64,000 nucleotides of DNA from Paenibacillus_V sp046244365 (GCF_046244365.1 NZ_CP176395.1:8618001-8682000), one strand, 5' to 3'; shown: positions 24,171-33,443, counted from the stretch's first letter. The notes: a model not told the origin generated them from the letters alone. Translations and numbers: made by a program.

Positions 24171-26318
24171 TCAAATTCGCTTCTGAAGCGTTTGTTCCAA
24201 CGTGACAAGGATTTGCGGAAACTCGGATGTGAGTTGACGGAATTGCTCTCGCCTCATGGACAATAGGACCGAAGGACCCGTCGCCCTCACCGTAGCGGTC
24301 CGAGGGATGTCCTTGAGCAGAGCGATCTCACCGAAGTGATCGCCGTCCTGCAGAACGGCAACCCGCTTCTCCTCGCCCTCCGGCAGTCGCTTCAGCACTT
24401 CAAACTTGCCGCGGACAATGATATAAAACTTGTTTCCTTCCTCTCCCTCGCGAACAACCGCTTCGCCGGCATGGCAAGTTTCCGTTGCAAACAGGGTGGC
24501 AATATCCTGAAGCAGCGGAAGCTCGATGCCGCCGAAAAAGGGCAGCTTCGCAAGCCGGTCGACCTCCACGGTGGCATGAAGCCCGTCCTGGGACAGATGG
24601 AACCCGTGCTGCTTCTCCCACAGACTGCCGTACAGCCCATTTTGTCGAAGAAGCTCTTGGTGAGTGCCGGATTCCACGATTCGGCCTTCCTTGAACACAA
24701 GGATTTTATCGGCATTCACGACCGAGGCTAACCGATGGGTCACGGAAATAATCGTTTGATGCTGACGAAGCTGCTGAATCAATTGGTTGATTTCAGCCTC
24801 CGTGACGGGATCCAGTGCAGAAGTCACTTCGTCGAGCAGCAGCAGCTTAGGTTTTCTCAGCAGCGCTCTTGCAATCGCCAGCCGCTGGCGTTCGCCGCCC
24901 GAGAGCGATCCTCCTTCATGGTGCACCCAGGTATCGTATCCCGCCGGCCAGCTAGCGATGACATCATGAACGTTCGCCCGCTTCGCCGCCTCCACCATAT
25001 CCGCGTCCGCAGCCTCATCGCTGTCCAGCAGCAAATTGTCGCGGATCGTTGCGTTAAAAAGAAACGTATCCTGCGTCACCATCGTAGACAGCTTTCGTAA
25101 AGAAGCCTCGCTTACGTTGCGCAGATCGTACCCGTCTATGGATACCGCCCCTTGCTTGGGGTCGTAGAAACGGGACAGCAGATGCAGCGCCGTGCTTTTG
25201 CCGGAGCCGCTTGGTCCTACGAAAGCCACATAGCTGCCGGCCTTCATGTGCAGGGTAACATCGCGCAGTTGATCGGCTTGCTCGGTATATCCGAAGGTGA
25301 CCCGCTCCATGCTGATCGAATGAATGGAGGACGGAAGCTCGATGGCGTCAGCCGCTTGCGGAACGTCGGGCCGCTGCTCGAATATTTCTCCAACGCGCCT
25401 GAAGCTGACGCCGGATTCTATGAGGCCGGGAATCAGGAACGATAGATTGGAGCCTGCCTGACCGACGCTCATGAACAAAGTAAAGAAAGCCATAAAGCCG
25501 CCGACCGTCATTTCGTCTTGGAAAATCAAATAGCCCCCGAAGCCGATCATGACGCCGTTCAGGATCAGCAATGCCGTTAATGGCAGTCTCTCCATCAAGG
25601 AGTTCGTCATGTGCAGCTTCATCCCGAAAGTAAACAGTTCGTGAATCTGCTTGCGGGCCCGCTCTCTGAACCTCGTCTGCTGATTCAAGCCTTTTATGGT
25701 TTTGTGCCCCTTGACCATCTCGTCGATCGTATTGGAGAAGCGCTCCTGGGCTTCTTTAAAATTCACATTGGCGGTTTCCGCGCGGCCTTGAAGCAGCCTG
25801 GGTCCTACAAGCATCAACGCGGAGCCTGCCAGGACGGCAAGCGTGAGCTTCCACTCGATGGCAAACAGCATAGATAGGCCAAGCAAAACGCCCAGCGTCT
25901 CCTTCAGAAAAGAGGGAAACGACATGCGAATCACTCTCTCCATGGAAGCCATGTCGCCCGCGAAACGCGTAACCAGATCGCCGACTCTGTAGCGCTGGTA
26001 GAAGGGAAACGACTGCAGCTGCAGATGGGCAAACAGCTCCGTCCTCAGCTTCCGGATGACTTCTCCGCTTAGCTTGCTTAGCGTATAATCGCCAAGCGCG
26101 CTTGCAAAAATATTGAATAATCCGCCGCCGAGCAAAATACTCAAAATGATGATAAACACTTGAAAGTCTTTGGGCGTGAAAGCCTCGTCCACCAAGTATT
26201 TCAAGCTCAAAGGAGCTGCCACCGCATAAGCGACCTCGACGAATATACTAAACAGAAATAGGCCGCTCAGAAGTTTATAGGAAAAAAATTGGCGCAGCAT
26301 GGTCCGTACGAAGCTCAA
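24171..26318 (-). CDS. ABC exporter half-transporter with C-terminal cyclic-nucleotide-binding domain
   Basis: A 715-residue fused exporter. Residues about 1-310 form the six-helix ABC membrane domain; residues about 335-575 form the ATPase with Walker A (GPSGSGKST), signature (LSGGERQRLAIARALL) and Walker B (LLLLDEVTSALD). Residues about 590-715 are a CRP-type cyclic-nucleotide-binding fold (GEAVVREGEEGNKFYIIVRG, DGDHFGEIALLKDIPRTATV). There is no C39 peptidase domain, so any leader would be removed elsewhere or be absent. TTG at 26318 is preferred, with AAGGCGG upstream; ATG at 26300 is a weaker alternative. It is first in the operon with the GNAT and peptide genes and probably exports the peptide. 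Confidence 0.9.
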   Translation of the reverse strand: MSFVRTMLRQFFSYKLLSGLFLFSIFVEVAYAVAAPLSLKYLVDEAFTPKDFQVFIIILSILLGGGLFNIFASALGDYTLSKLSGEVIRKLRTELFAHLQLQSFPFYQRYRVGDLVTRFAGDMASMERVIRMSFPSFLKETLGVLLGLSMLFAIEWKLTLAVLAGSALMLVGPRLLQGRAETANVNFKEAQERFSNTIDEMVKGHKTIKGLNQQTRFRERARKQIHELFTFGMKLHMTNSLMERLPLTALLILNGVMIGFGGYLIFQDEMTVGGFMAFFTLFMSVGQAGSNLSFLIPGLIESGVSFRRVGEIFEQRPDVPQAADAIELPSSIHSISMERVTFGYTEQADQLRDVTLHMKAGSYVAFVGPSGSGKSTALHLLSRFYDPKQGAVSIDGYDLRNVSEASLRKLSTMVTQDTFLFNATIRDNLLLDSDEAADADMVEAAKRANVHDVIASWPAGYDTWVHHEGGSLSGGERQRLAIARALLRKPKLLLLDEVTSALDPVTEAEINQLIQQLRQHQTIISVTHRLASVVNADKILVFKEGRIVESGTHQELLRQNGLYGSLWEKQHGFHLSQDGLHATVEVDRLAKLPFFGGIELPLLQDIATLFATETCHAGEAVVREGEEGNKFYIIVRGKFEVLKRLPEGEEKRVAVLQDGDHFGEIALLKDIPRTATVRATGPSVLLSMRREQFRQLTSEFPQILVTLEQTLQKRI

Positions 26319-26482
26319 TGATATCGCCGCCTTCCAGTACCAATAGATTACCTCAGTTTCTATATGATGTAAACGGCACTGGAAGCGAACAGATGTGTAG
26401 AAAAGGCAGTCTCCGTCTTATGTCACAGAATCTCTTCTCTCCCCGTCTTGTATGTACAGATCGCAACAAGGAGATGGTTACT

Positions 26483-27667
26483 GTGAACGCATTAACATGT
26501 ATTGTCGTCGGAGGCGGCTATGCCGGAATCAACGCCGTCAAGGCCATTCGGACTTCTTTGGGGGAAACCGCGAACGGAAAATCCCTTCGCTTGATTTTGA
26601 TCGATAAAGAGCCCCATCATCTTCGCAAGGTGTTGATGTTTAAGCCGGCGGCGCAAGAAACGGATATCGCCCTTCCGTTGGCGAGCCTCTTTCCCGAAGG
26701 CGTTCAACTTGTCCGTGGTACGGTAACGGCAATAGAAGGAACCGAACGGAATCTGCTGTACCGGAACGAGGAAGGCGAGCAGTCGGCCTTGCGCTATGAC
26801 ATTCTTGTCTTGGCGGTAGGCAGTATTATTCGCCATACGGATCCTAAACAGGGCGGAATCGCTCTGACCGGCCTGGAGGCGGCGGCGGCTATCCGCCGGA
26901 CTTGGCGCGACAACCTGCGGCAAGCGGTTCAAGAAAAGCGTCCGGAAAAGCGGCAGCAATTGCTCACTCTAGCTGTCGCCGGCGCGGGGATCAGCGGGAT
27001 GGAGACCTCCGCGGAGCTAGCCTATGCCATGCGCAAAGAAGCCAAAAGTCTCGGCCTTGATCCGAAAGCCGTGAAAATATATCTTCTGAACTCGCAGCAT
27101 GCGCTGTTCCCGGAAGGCCCGTCCAAGATGGGACGCAAGCTGGAACGCGCATTGACGGACTGCGGCGTGACCGTCCTGCATGGGCAAAAGGCTCTGCACG
27201 AGCAGGAAGGCAGGCTGACCTTGTCCGGCGGCCGCATTCTTCCGGTCGGTCTATGCGTTTGGACGCTCGGCCTGCTGCCGAATCCCATGCTGCCAAGCCT
27301 CGGTCTACCGGTAACGTCGGAAGGGCAGCTTGTCGTGGATGCCTCCTATCGCGTAGCAGGCACTTCCGGCATATACAGTATCGGGGACTGCGCTCGCATC
27401 GTAGATCCGGTCAGCGGTCAAGCCGACCGGATGACGTGCAAAGAAGCAACCGCCCAAGCCGCCAGACTGGGCAAGGTCATAGCCGCGGATTTGCAGGGAG
27501 TCGCCGCGCCTTCTCATAAAAGCTATATGGATTTCTTTTGTATCGGACTGGGGCCGCAGAGAGGAATGGTATGGACGCGGCAATGGGGGCTGAATATCAT
27601 TTTGACGGGCAAGATCGGTTGGAAAATCCGGCAGCTGACATGGAACATGGCGAGCTTGATCAAATAA
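26483..27667 (+). CDS. NDH-2-like NAD(P)/FAD-dependent oxidoreductase
   Basis: A 394-residue flavoprotein of the type II NADH dehydrogenase/ferredoxin-reductase superfamily. It has an N-terminal FAD motif (CIVVGGGYAGINAVKAI), a second Rossmann motif (LAVAGAGISGMETSAELAYAM) and the FAD-closing segment GIYSIGDCARI. The ending (MAS region) resembles alternative NADH dehydrogenases. I chose GTG 26483 because AAGGAG lies 9 bases upstream; longer in-frame starts from 26318 overlap the exporter promoter region. It is divergent from the exporter operon and ends in a shared terminator. Confidence 0.88.
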   Translation: MNALTCIVVGGGYAGINAVKAIRTSLGETANGKSLRLILIDKEPHHLRKVLMFKPAAQETDIALPLASLFPEGVQLVRGTVTAIEGTERNLLYRNEEGEQSALRYDILVLAVGSIIRHTDPKQGGIALTGLEAAAAIRRTWRDNLRQAVQEKRPEKRQQLLTLAVAGAGISGMETSAELAYAMRKEAKSLGLDPKAVKIYLLNSQHALFPEGPSKMGRKLERALTDCGVTVLHGQKALHEQEGRLTLSGGRILPVGLCVWTLGLLPNPMLPSLGLPVTSEGQLVVDASYRVAGTSGIYSIGDCARIVDPVSGQADRMTCKEATAQAARLGKVIAADLQGVAAPSHKSYMDFFCIGLGPQRGMVWTRQWGLNIILTGKIGWKIRQLTWNMASLIK

Positions 27668-27668
27668 G

Positions 27669-27715
27669 AGAAAACCCGCATTAGCCTTATGAAGGGCTAA
27701 GCGGGTCTTCTTTTT
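27669..27715. terminator. Bidirectional terminator between the NDH-2-like gene and pbuX
   Basis: AAAACCCGC-TTAGCC pairs with GGCTAA-GCGGGTCTT, with T-runs on both strands. Confidence 0.9.
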
Positions 27716-27723
27716 CACGAGAG

Positions 27724-29016
27724 CTAGCCGCCCTCGCGGGCAGTATGCCGCACGTCATCGTTTTGTTTGGATAGCAATAGGTTCATCAGGATGGCGGTCA
27801 ACGAGCCGGATACGATGCCGTTTTGCAGAAGCATTTTGGCGAAATCCGGCAGCTGGTCGAACATTTGCGGCAGCGTGGCCGAACCCAGGCCCACAGCGAT
27901 GCTGCACGCGGCGATCAACAGATTGTCATCCTTGCGCAGATCGACTTCGGATAGAATCGAGATGCCGGAGGCCGCAACCGAACCGAACATGACGATCATA
28001 GCGCCGCCAAGCACGGCGTTAGGGATGACGGTAGTCAAGGCTGCCAGCTTCGGCAGCAAGCCCAGTATGACCATAATGCCGCCGGCGGCAAAAATGACAT
28101 CCCGCGATTTCACGCGAGTCAGCGAGATCAATCCGACATTTTGGGAGAACGCCGTATAGGGAAATGCGTTGAAAATGCCGCCCAGCATGATCGCGACGCC
28201 TTCCGAACGCAGACCGTTCACGATCTGCTTCTGTTCGACCTTCTGATCCGTCGCCTTCCCGACCGCAAAGTAAACGCCGGTGGATTCCACCATACTGACC
28301 AAATTGACGATAATCATCGTAATGACGGCCGTTACGCTGATTGCGGGAGTGCCGAAATAGAAAGGCTGCGCAACGCTAACCCATGAAGCGTCGGCAACGG
28401 AAGAGAAATGAACGATGTCCATGAAATACCCGGCCAGCGTTCCGGCGGCCAGTCCGACGAGGACGGAGATGGCGCGCAAAAATCCTTTGGCCAGCCGGTT
28501 AACGGCCAATATCACGATAAGCGTGCCGAATGCGAGCAGCAAATTGCGCGGCTCGCCGAAATCCGCGCTGCCTTGACCGCCTGCCGCATTGTTCATTGCG
28601 ACGGGAATCAGGGACAGCCCGATGATCGTTACGACGGAGCCAGTTACGATGGTCGGGAAAAACTTCAATATTTTACCGTACAAAGGCGCTGCCAGAACGA
28701 CGAATAACCCGGACAAAATGATGGCTCCGTAAGCCGTCGCCAAATTCGATGCGGTGGCAATCGCGATAATCGGACCGACCGCCGTGAACGTACATCCCAG
28801 AATGACAGGCAGCCTGCTGCCGAAATATTTGCCGCCCCACACTTGCAGGATCGTGGCGAGTCCGCACGTAAACAAATCGGCCGCAATCAGGTACGCCATC
28901 TGCGCTTCGCTCAGCTTGAGCGCTCCCCCGACGATCAGCGGTACGATGACCGCACCCGCATACATCGCCAGCACGTGCTGGAAGCCTAACGTAAAAACCC
29001 GTTGTTTGCTTAGCAT
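27724..29016 (-). CDS. pbuX: Xanthine permease, NCS2 family (PbuX-like)
   Basis: A 430-residue membrane protein with about 14 hydrophobic segments. NCS2 hallmarks include GFQHVLAMYAGAVIVPLIVGGAL at the N-terminus (quoted in two parts: GFQHVLAMYAG, IVPLIVGGAL), QVWGGKYFGSRLPVILG, and the substrate-binding MVESTGVYFAVG. Its start lies 2 bp past the stop of xpt, and the pair is preceded by a guanine-class riboswitch, so xanthine uptake and salvage are co-regulated. Confidence 0.94.
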   Translation of the reverse strand: MLSKQRVFTLGFQHVLAMYAGAVIVPLIVGGALKLSEAQMAYLIAADLFTCGLATILQVWGGKYFGSRLPVILGCTFTAVGPIIAIATASNLATAYGAIILSGLFVVLAAPLYGKILKFFPTIVTGSVVTIIGLSLIPVAMNNAAGGQGSADFGEPRNLLLAFGTLIVILAVNRLAKGFLRAISVLVGLAAGTLAGYFMDIVHFSSVADASWVSVAQPFYFGTPAISVTAVITMIIVNLVSMVESTGVYFAVGKATDQKVEQKQIVNGLRSEGVAIMLGGIFNAFPYTAFSQNVGLISLTRVKSRDVIFAAGGIMVILGLLPKLAALTTVIPNAVLGGAMIVMFGSVAASGISILSEVDLRKDDNLLIAACSIAVGLGSATLPQMFDQLPDFAKMLLQNGIVSGSLTAILMNLLLSKQNDDVRHTAREGG

Positions 29017-29017
29017 C

Positions 29018-29626
29018 CTATACGTTCTCCTTGAGCTGAGGAACGGCGCTCGCGTCTTCTACGAAGTGAATTTCGCCGGGCGACATCGAGGCGATCCGGG
29101 CCAAGGAATGGACGCGAACCCCCATTTCCTCCAGTAAGCCGCGGCCTTCCTGAAAGCTTTTCTCGATGACGCAGCCTACGCCCACAAGCTCCGCTCCCGC
29201 TTCCTTCACGATATTGACCAGCCCTACGAGCGCTGCGCCGGTAGCGAGGAAATCGTCCACGATCAGCACTTTATCGTTCGGCCCCAAATATTTTTGAGAA
29301 ATGCTGACTTGGTAAGTCTCTTGGCGGGTAAAGGAATGTACGGGAGCCGAATACACCTGCTCGGAGAGCGTGACGGCTTTCTTTTTCTTGGCATAGACGA
29401 AAGGGATATCCAGCGCAATCCCCGTGGCCATCGCGAACTGAATGCCGCTCGCCTCGATCGTCAACACTTTGGTAACGGGCTTGCCCTCGAAAATGCGGCC
29501 GAATTCCCGCCCGATTTCCATCGCCAGCCGCGTATCCACCTGATGGTTCAAAAACGAATCCACCTTCAGCACCTTATCCGACAAAATCAATCCCTCTTGC
29601 CGTATGCGTTCCTCGAGTACTTTCAT
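29018..29626 (-). CDS. xpt: Xanthine phosphoribosyltransferase
   Basis: A 202-residue PRTase converting xanthine and PRPP to XMP in purine salvage; family members are about 190 residues. The PRPP-binding motif appears as VLIVDDFLATGAALVGL (near residue 123), and LNHQVD with MEIGREF in the N-terminal quarter matches Xpt. GAAGGAGCGG precedes the ATG. The leader carries a purine riboswitch and terminator, and pbuX follows. Confidence 0.96.
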   Translation of the reverse strand: MKVLEERIRQEGLILSDKVLKVDSFLNHQVDTRLAMEIGREFGRIFEGKPVTKVLTIEASGIQFAMATGIALDIPFVYAKKKKAVTLSEQVYSAPVHSFTRQETYQVSISQKYLGPNDKVLIVDDFLATGAALVGLVNIVKEAGAELVGVGCVIEKSFQEGRGLLEEMGVRVHSLARIASMSPGEIHFVEDASAVPQLKENV

Positions 29627-29652
29627 GTTCTGCCGCTCCTTCTCTGCATAAG

Positions 29653-29700
29653 CAAAAAGGACAAACTCCTTGAGCGGTTTCTCTCAAGTGAAGCTTGTCC
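29653..29700 (-). terminator. Riboswitch expression platform (conditional terminator)
   Basis: On the minus strand GGACAAGCTTC...CTTGAG pairs with CTCAAG-GAGTTTGTCC, followed by TTTTTGC, between the purine aptamer and the xpt start. Ligand binding would favour this hairpin and stop transcription. Confidence 0.88.
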
Positions 29701-29784
29701 CCGGGACTTTATCCCTTATGGTGTACGCGATACGACCCTTCTCCCCCGGTGCGGGGAAACGGATTCCGAGACACGCGCGCTCTC

Positions 29785-29856
29785 ACTCATAGTCGGACAA
29801 TTTACGATGGTCATCCGGTAGAAACTTATGGGCCGTATCCCCAAAATTATATGAGT
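29785..29856 (-). promoter_or_regulatory. Purine riboswitch aptamer, guanine/xanthine class
   Basis: On the minus strand ACTCATATAA opens P1, AGTTTCTACCGG forms the conserved J2/3, and TGTCCGACTATGAGT closes the aptamer. The residue that pairs with the ligand is C (GACTATG, not GATTATG), predicting guanine or hypoxanthine/xanthine rather than adenine. P1 strands ACTCAT/ATGAGT match exactly. Confidence 0.95.
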
Positions 29857-29911
29857 CATATGAATTTACTTCTTGTAATGGTACACATTCGGCGCCGTCG
29901 TTTCAAGAGGG

Positions 29912-29930
29912 AAATATTATAATTCGACAA
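29912..29930 (-). promoter_or_regulatory. Candidate -10 of the xpt-pbuX promoter
   Basis: TATAAT on the minus strand (within ATTATAAT near 29921) lies about 65 bp upstream of the aptamer. The -35 element is not clear. Confidence 0.4.
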
Positions 29931-29990
29931 AATTCGCCACCGGCTGTGAACGGCGGTTTCGTTTAGAATGTTTTTCCCGTATCCTTACGC

Positions 29991-30833
29991 TTACGATTCA
30001 AACAAGTCCACTCGTTCTCTTTTCTCGTTCCTTTTAAATTGCGTGGGCGATTCCCCCATCGTTCTTGTGAAAAGAATGGTAAAATAATTCGCGTTCTCAT
30101 AGCCCAAAAAGGTAGCAACTTCCCCCACTTTCATATCCGTGTTAACCAAAAGGCGTTTGGCCTCACCCATACGTCTATATAACATATAGTTAATGGGCGA
30201 ATCATTGTACTTTTTCTTAAATACATGCGAGAGATAATAAGCATTCCTGTGAAAGTTATCGGCCATGTCCTTTAAGGTAACATGTCTTAAATAATTCTGG
30301 TCCAAATACTCCTTGATCTGAACAGCCAACGCGTTCGGGTCTTTTCTGCTTACCCCTAGATCCGGCTGAACCATTCGTTGGATCAACGTAATCAATGCAA
30401 TAAGCAAGCTCTCGCAAATGAGCGTATGGCCTTTGCCTTGCACGACGGATTCTTCATACATGAAAGAGAAAATCCCGCTGATTTTATCCGCATATTGCTT
30501 AGTTTTTATATACGGCGTCGCACCTTCCGGAATGATACGGCGACCGCTTATCCCCGCTATTTTAACGTTAGCTACCCCGCAATAGTACATGTCCAACGGA
30601 CATATGGCCGACGAGCACTCTTCATGCAGAATCCCTTGGTTATATATTAGCAAATCTCCTTGTTGGACGGCATACGGCCGCCCATCGATCTTAATCATGC
30701 CCTCTCCATTCGAAATATAAATCATTTCGCTCAAATCTTCATGCGCGTGACTCGGAAAGCTCCATTTGGGATTTCCGCTAATCTTGCCTATATAAACTAA
30801 TGTAGGGGATGTTTCCATTCTTATTGTCCCCAT
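29991..30833 (-). CDS. AraC-family regulator with cupin sensor domain
   Basis: A 280-residue regulator. An N-terminal cupin-like domain (HAHEDLSEMIYISNGEGMIKI, shortened here to HAHEDLSEMIYISNGEG, residues about 30-50) would bind a small ligand. The C-terminal double HTH is typical of AraC: HVTLKDMADNFHRNAYYLSH and MKVGEVATFLGYENANYFTI. I chose ATG 30833 because AAGG lies 8 bases upstream; GTG 30842 and ATG 30839 are too close to it. No clear target is adjacent; the divergent MFS pump at 31050 is possible. Confidence 0.92.
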   Translation of the reverse strand: MGTIRMETSPTLVYIGKISGNPKWSFPSHAHEDLSEMIYISNGEGMIKIDGRPYAVQQGDLLIYNQGILHEECSSAICPLDMYYCGVANVKIAGISGRRIIPEGATPYIKTKQYADKISGIFSFMYEESVVQGKGHTLICESLLIALITLIQRMVQPDLGVSRKDPNALAVQIKEYLDQNYLRHVTLKDMADNFHRNAYYLSHVFKKKYNDSPINYMLYRRMGEAKRLLVNTDMKVGEVATFLGYENANYFTILFTRTMGESPTQFKRNEKRERVDLFES

Positions 30834-31049
30834 CAGCATCACCTTTTCCCGCTGTTTACTGGATAAAACGACGAATAGGAACCCGTTCCATTATACCGCT
30901 ATCCGGAGAAGCCGCTCAAACCTAGAGCAAGATATATAACATTTTGAAAGAGAAAAACCAAGATGCTTCATTGTGTTGTCGAGGTTCGTCTTTTATTATT
31001 AACCTACATTTCGAATCTTAGCGTGTGAGGAAAGGTTGACATCTGCAGC

Positions 31050-32243
31050 ATGAGTGTAACTCAAAGCATCAAGAGGAACCAAGCAACCAAAGAAGCGTTT
31101 CCCATCTCCATCCTGTCTCTTACGGTAGGCGCTTTTGCAATCGGCATGACTGAATTTGTCATCATGGGCCTTCTGCCCAATGTGGCCGATGATTTGCATG
31201 TCAGCATTTCAACCGCAGGGCAGCTTATTACGATGTACGCTCTTGGGGTAGCCGTCGGCGCTCCCATACTGACGATTCTCACCCAGCGCATCCCGCAGAA
31301 GAGACTGCTATGTCTGCTTATGGTTCTATTTATTCTAGGCAATGGAATCTCCGTGTTCGCTCCGAATTACGCCGTCTTGATGGGGGCCCGCATCATTACG
31401 GCATTGACTCACGGGACATTTTTTGGCGTTGGGGCGGTCATCGCCGCCACTCTCGTACGCCCAAATAAACGTGCCGGGGCCGTGTCCATTATGATGGCCG
31501 GTTTAACCATTGCGAATATCGTCGGTGTTCCTCTGGGGACGTTTATAGGACAACATATGGGGTGGCGTGCTTCATTCGCCGCGATTGCCGTCATGGGGGT
31601 CGTGGCGCTGATCGGCATACTTATCTTCATTCCGCATATCCGGCAAGACAAACCGGCCGGCATAGCCCAGCAGATTAGCGCTCTGATCCGGCCTAAGCTG
31701 CTCCTATACTTGCTAATCGGAGCTCTGGGCAACGCCGGATTGTTTGCCGTATTTACTTATATTGCTCCGCTTCTCGTGCAAGTGACCGGGTTCGCCGAAC
31801 ATAGTGTAACTTGGATCCTGGTCTTGTTCGGCTGCGGCGTAACAATCGGCAATATCGTTGGCGGGAAGCTTGCAGACTGGAAGCTGATGCCTTCCATTCT
31901 GGGACTATATTTGGCGATATGCGTTATCCTTACCCTCTTTACCTTTACTGTGCACAATCCAGTAACTGCCGTATTGACCATTTTCCTATGGGGCGCCGCT
32001 TCCTTTGCGGTGATGCCGGGTCTGCAGGTACGAATTATGAGCCTGGCTAAGAGCGCGCCGGCACTTGCCTCTACATCCAGCCATTCAGCCGGTAATCTAG
32101 GAAATGCAGCCGGAGCCTTCATAGGCGGATGGGTCATTACGCATTTAGCCATAACCGCGCTCCCATGGGTCGGCGCTCTGCTTGTAGGGATCGGATTGAT
32201 TCTAGGAGCCGCATGCTATATGGCGGAACGCAACAAAATATAG
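31050..32243 (+). CDS. MFS transporter, DHA1 (AraJ/YdhP-like) efflux type
   Basis: A 397-residue, 12-helix transporter closely resembling the pump at 18852: AIGMTEFVIMGLLPNVADDL and GVPLGTFIGQHMGWR match the same family positions. AGGAAAGG lies 14 bases upstream of the ATG, farther than usual. It stands alone between a divergent AraC gene and a strong terminator. It may have arisen from duplication or independent gain of an AraJ-like exporter. Confidence 0.9.
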   Translation: MSVTQSIKRNQATKEAFPISILSLTVGAFAIGMTEFVIMGLLPNVADDLHVSISTAGQLITMYALGVAVGAPILTILTQRIPQKRLLCLLMVLFILGNGISVFAPNYAVLMGARIITALTHGTFFGVGAVIAATLVRPNKRAGAVSIMMAGLTIANIVGVPLGTFIGQHMGWRASFAAIAVMGVVALIGILIFIPHIRQDKPAGIAQQISALIRPKLLLYLLIGALGNAGLFAVFTYIAPLLVQVTGFAEHSVTWILVLFGCGVTIGNIVGGKLADWKLMPSILGLYLAICVILTLFTFTVHNPVTAVLTIFLWGAASFAVMPGLQVRIMSLAKSAPALASTSSHSAGNLGNAAGAFIGGWVITHLAITALPWVGALLVGIGLILGAACYMAERNKI

Positions 32244-32254
32244 CGTTAGCATTG

Positions 32255-32298
32255 AACATCCAGCCCCGGCTTCGGTTAAGAAGTCGGGGCTGGATGTT
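32255..32298. terminator. Very strong terminator after the MFS gene
   Basis: AACATCCAGCCCCGGCTTC pairs with GAAGTCGGGGCTGGATGTT, a nearly 19-bp perfect stem. Confidence 0.92.
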
Positions 32299-32378
32299 GT
32301 TGTTATCAATAGCTTACTATATTTGAGAAACCATATAAAAATGAGTAAACTAGAAGTAACGAAGGAGGGGGATCAGCA

Positions 32379-33443
32379 ATGGCCGAACAAACAACAAACA
32401 TGGAAATAGGAATCAGTACGTTTTTGGAGGCGACGCCCGACCCGGTAACGGGGAAGGTCATCAGCCATGCCGAGCGGCTGCGCCATGCGGTCGAGGAGAT
32501 TGTGCTGGCCGACCAGGTCGGTCTCGACGTGTATGGAATCGGCGAGCATCACCGAGCCGACTATGCAGGCACCTCGCCCGCCGTCGTACTAGCGGCTGCG
32601 GCTTCCATGACGAAGCGCATTAGGCTTACCAGCGCCGTTACCGTGCTGTCCTCGGACGACCCGGTTCGCGTGTATCAAGCGTTCTCCACCCTGGACGGCA
32701 TTTCGAACGGCCGGGCCGAAATTATGGCGGGCCGCGGTTCGTTCATTGAATCGTTTCCGCTATTCGGCTACAGCCTGGACGATTATGACGAATTGTTCGA
32801 AGAGAAGCTGGAGCTGCTCCTTGCGATCCGGTCTTCCGAGAAAGTAAGCTGGCGCGGCGGCCATCGTCCCGCCATCGATAACCTTGGGGTTTATCCCCGC
32901 TCCGTTCAGACCCCGCTGCCGGTGTGGATTGCAAGCGGCGGGAATCCGGAGTCGGCTGTCCGGGCCGGCATGCTGGGCCTGCCGATCGCATTCGCCATTA
33001 TCGGCGGCATGCCCGAGCGGTTCGCTCCGCTTGTCGCTCTCTATAAGCAGGCCGCCGCGCAGGCCGGACACGATCCCGACAAGCTGCAGATTGCGACGCA
33101 TTCGCACGGTTTCGTCGGTGAAACCACCGAGCAGGCCGCCGATTTATTTTTCCCTTCGACGCAGGCCCAAATGAACGTCATAGGGCGCGAGCGGGGCTGG
33201 CCGGCTTACAGCCGCGATGCTTTCGATGCCGCGCGCAGCCTTCGGGGCGCTCTCTATGTCGGCGATCCCGAATTCGTCGCGGAGAAGATTTTGCTGCTGC
33301 GCAAAAATTTGGGAGTCACCCGCTTCTTCTTGCACGTGAACGTCGGCACCATGCCGCATCTTGAAGTGATGCGCGCGATCGAGCTGCTCGGCACGAGAGT
33401 CGCGCCGATCGTACGCAAGGAGATTGCCCGGCTCGAAGCCTAG
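32379..33443 (+). CDS. LLM-class flavin-dependent oxidoreductase
   Basis: A 354-residue luciferase-like monooxygenase of the AtaC/alkanal-monooxygenase-like subgroup. It contains YGIGEHHRADY, TSAVTVLSSDDPVRVYQAF, GRAEIMAGRGSFIESFPLFG and SGGNPESAVRAG, placing the FMN-binding strands. AAGGAGGGGG lies just before the ATG. It stands between two strong terminators, so it is a single-gene unit; the TetR gene that follows is convergent. Confidence 0.93.
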   Translation: MAEQTTNMEIGISTFLEATPDPVTGKVISHAERLRHAVEEIVLADQVGLDVYGIGEHHRADYAGTSPAVVLAAAASMTKRIRLTSAVTVLSSDDPVRVYQAFSTLDGISNGRAEIMAGRGSFIESFPLFGYSLDDYDELFEEKLELLLAIRSSEKVSWRGGHRPAIDNLGVYPRSVQTPLPVWIASGGNPESAVRAGMLGLPIAFAIIGGMPERFAPLVALYKQAAAQAGHDPDKLQIATHSHGFVGETTEQAADLFFPSTQAQMNVIGRERGWPAYSRDAFDAARSLRGALYVGDPEFVAEKILLLRKNLGVTRFFLHVNVGTMPHLEVMRAIELLGTRVAPIVRKEIARLEA

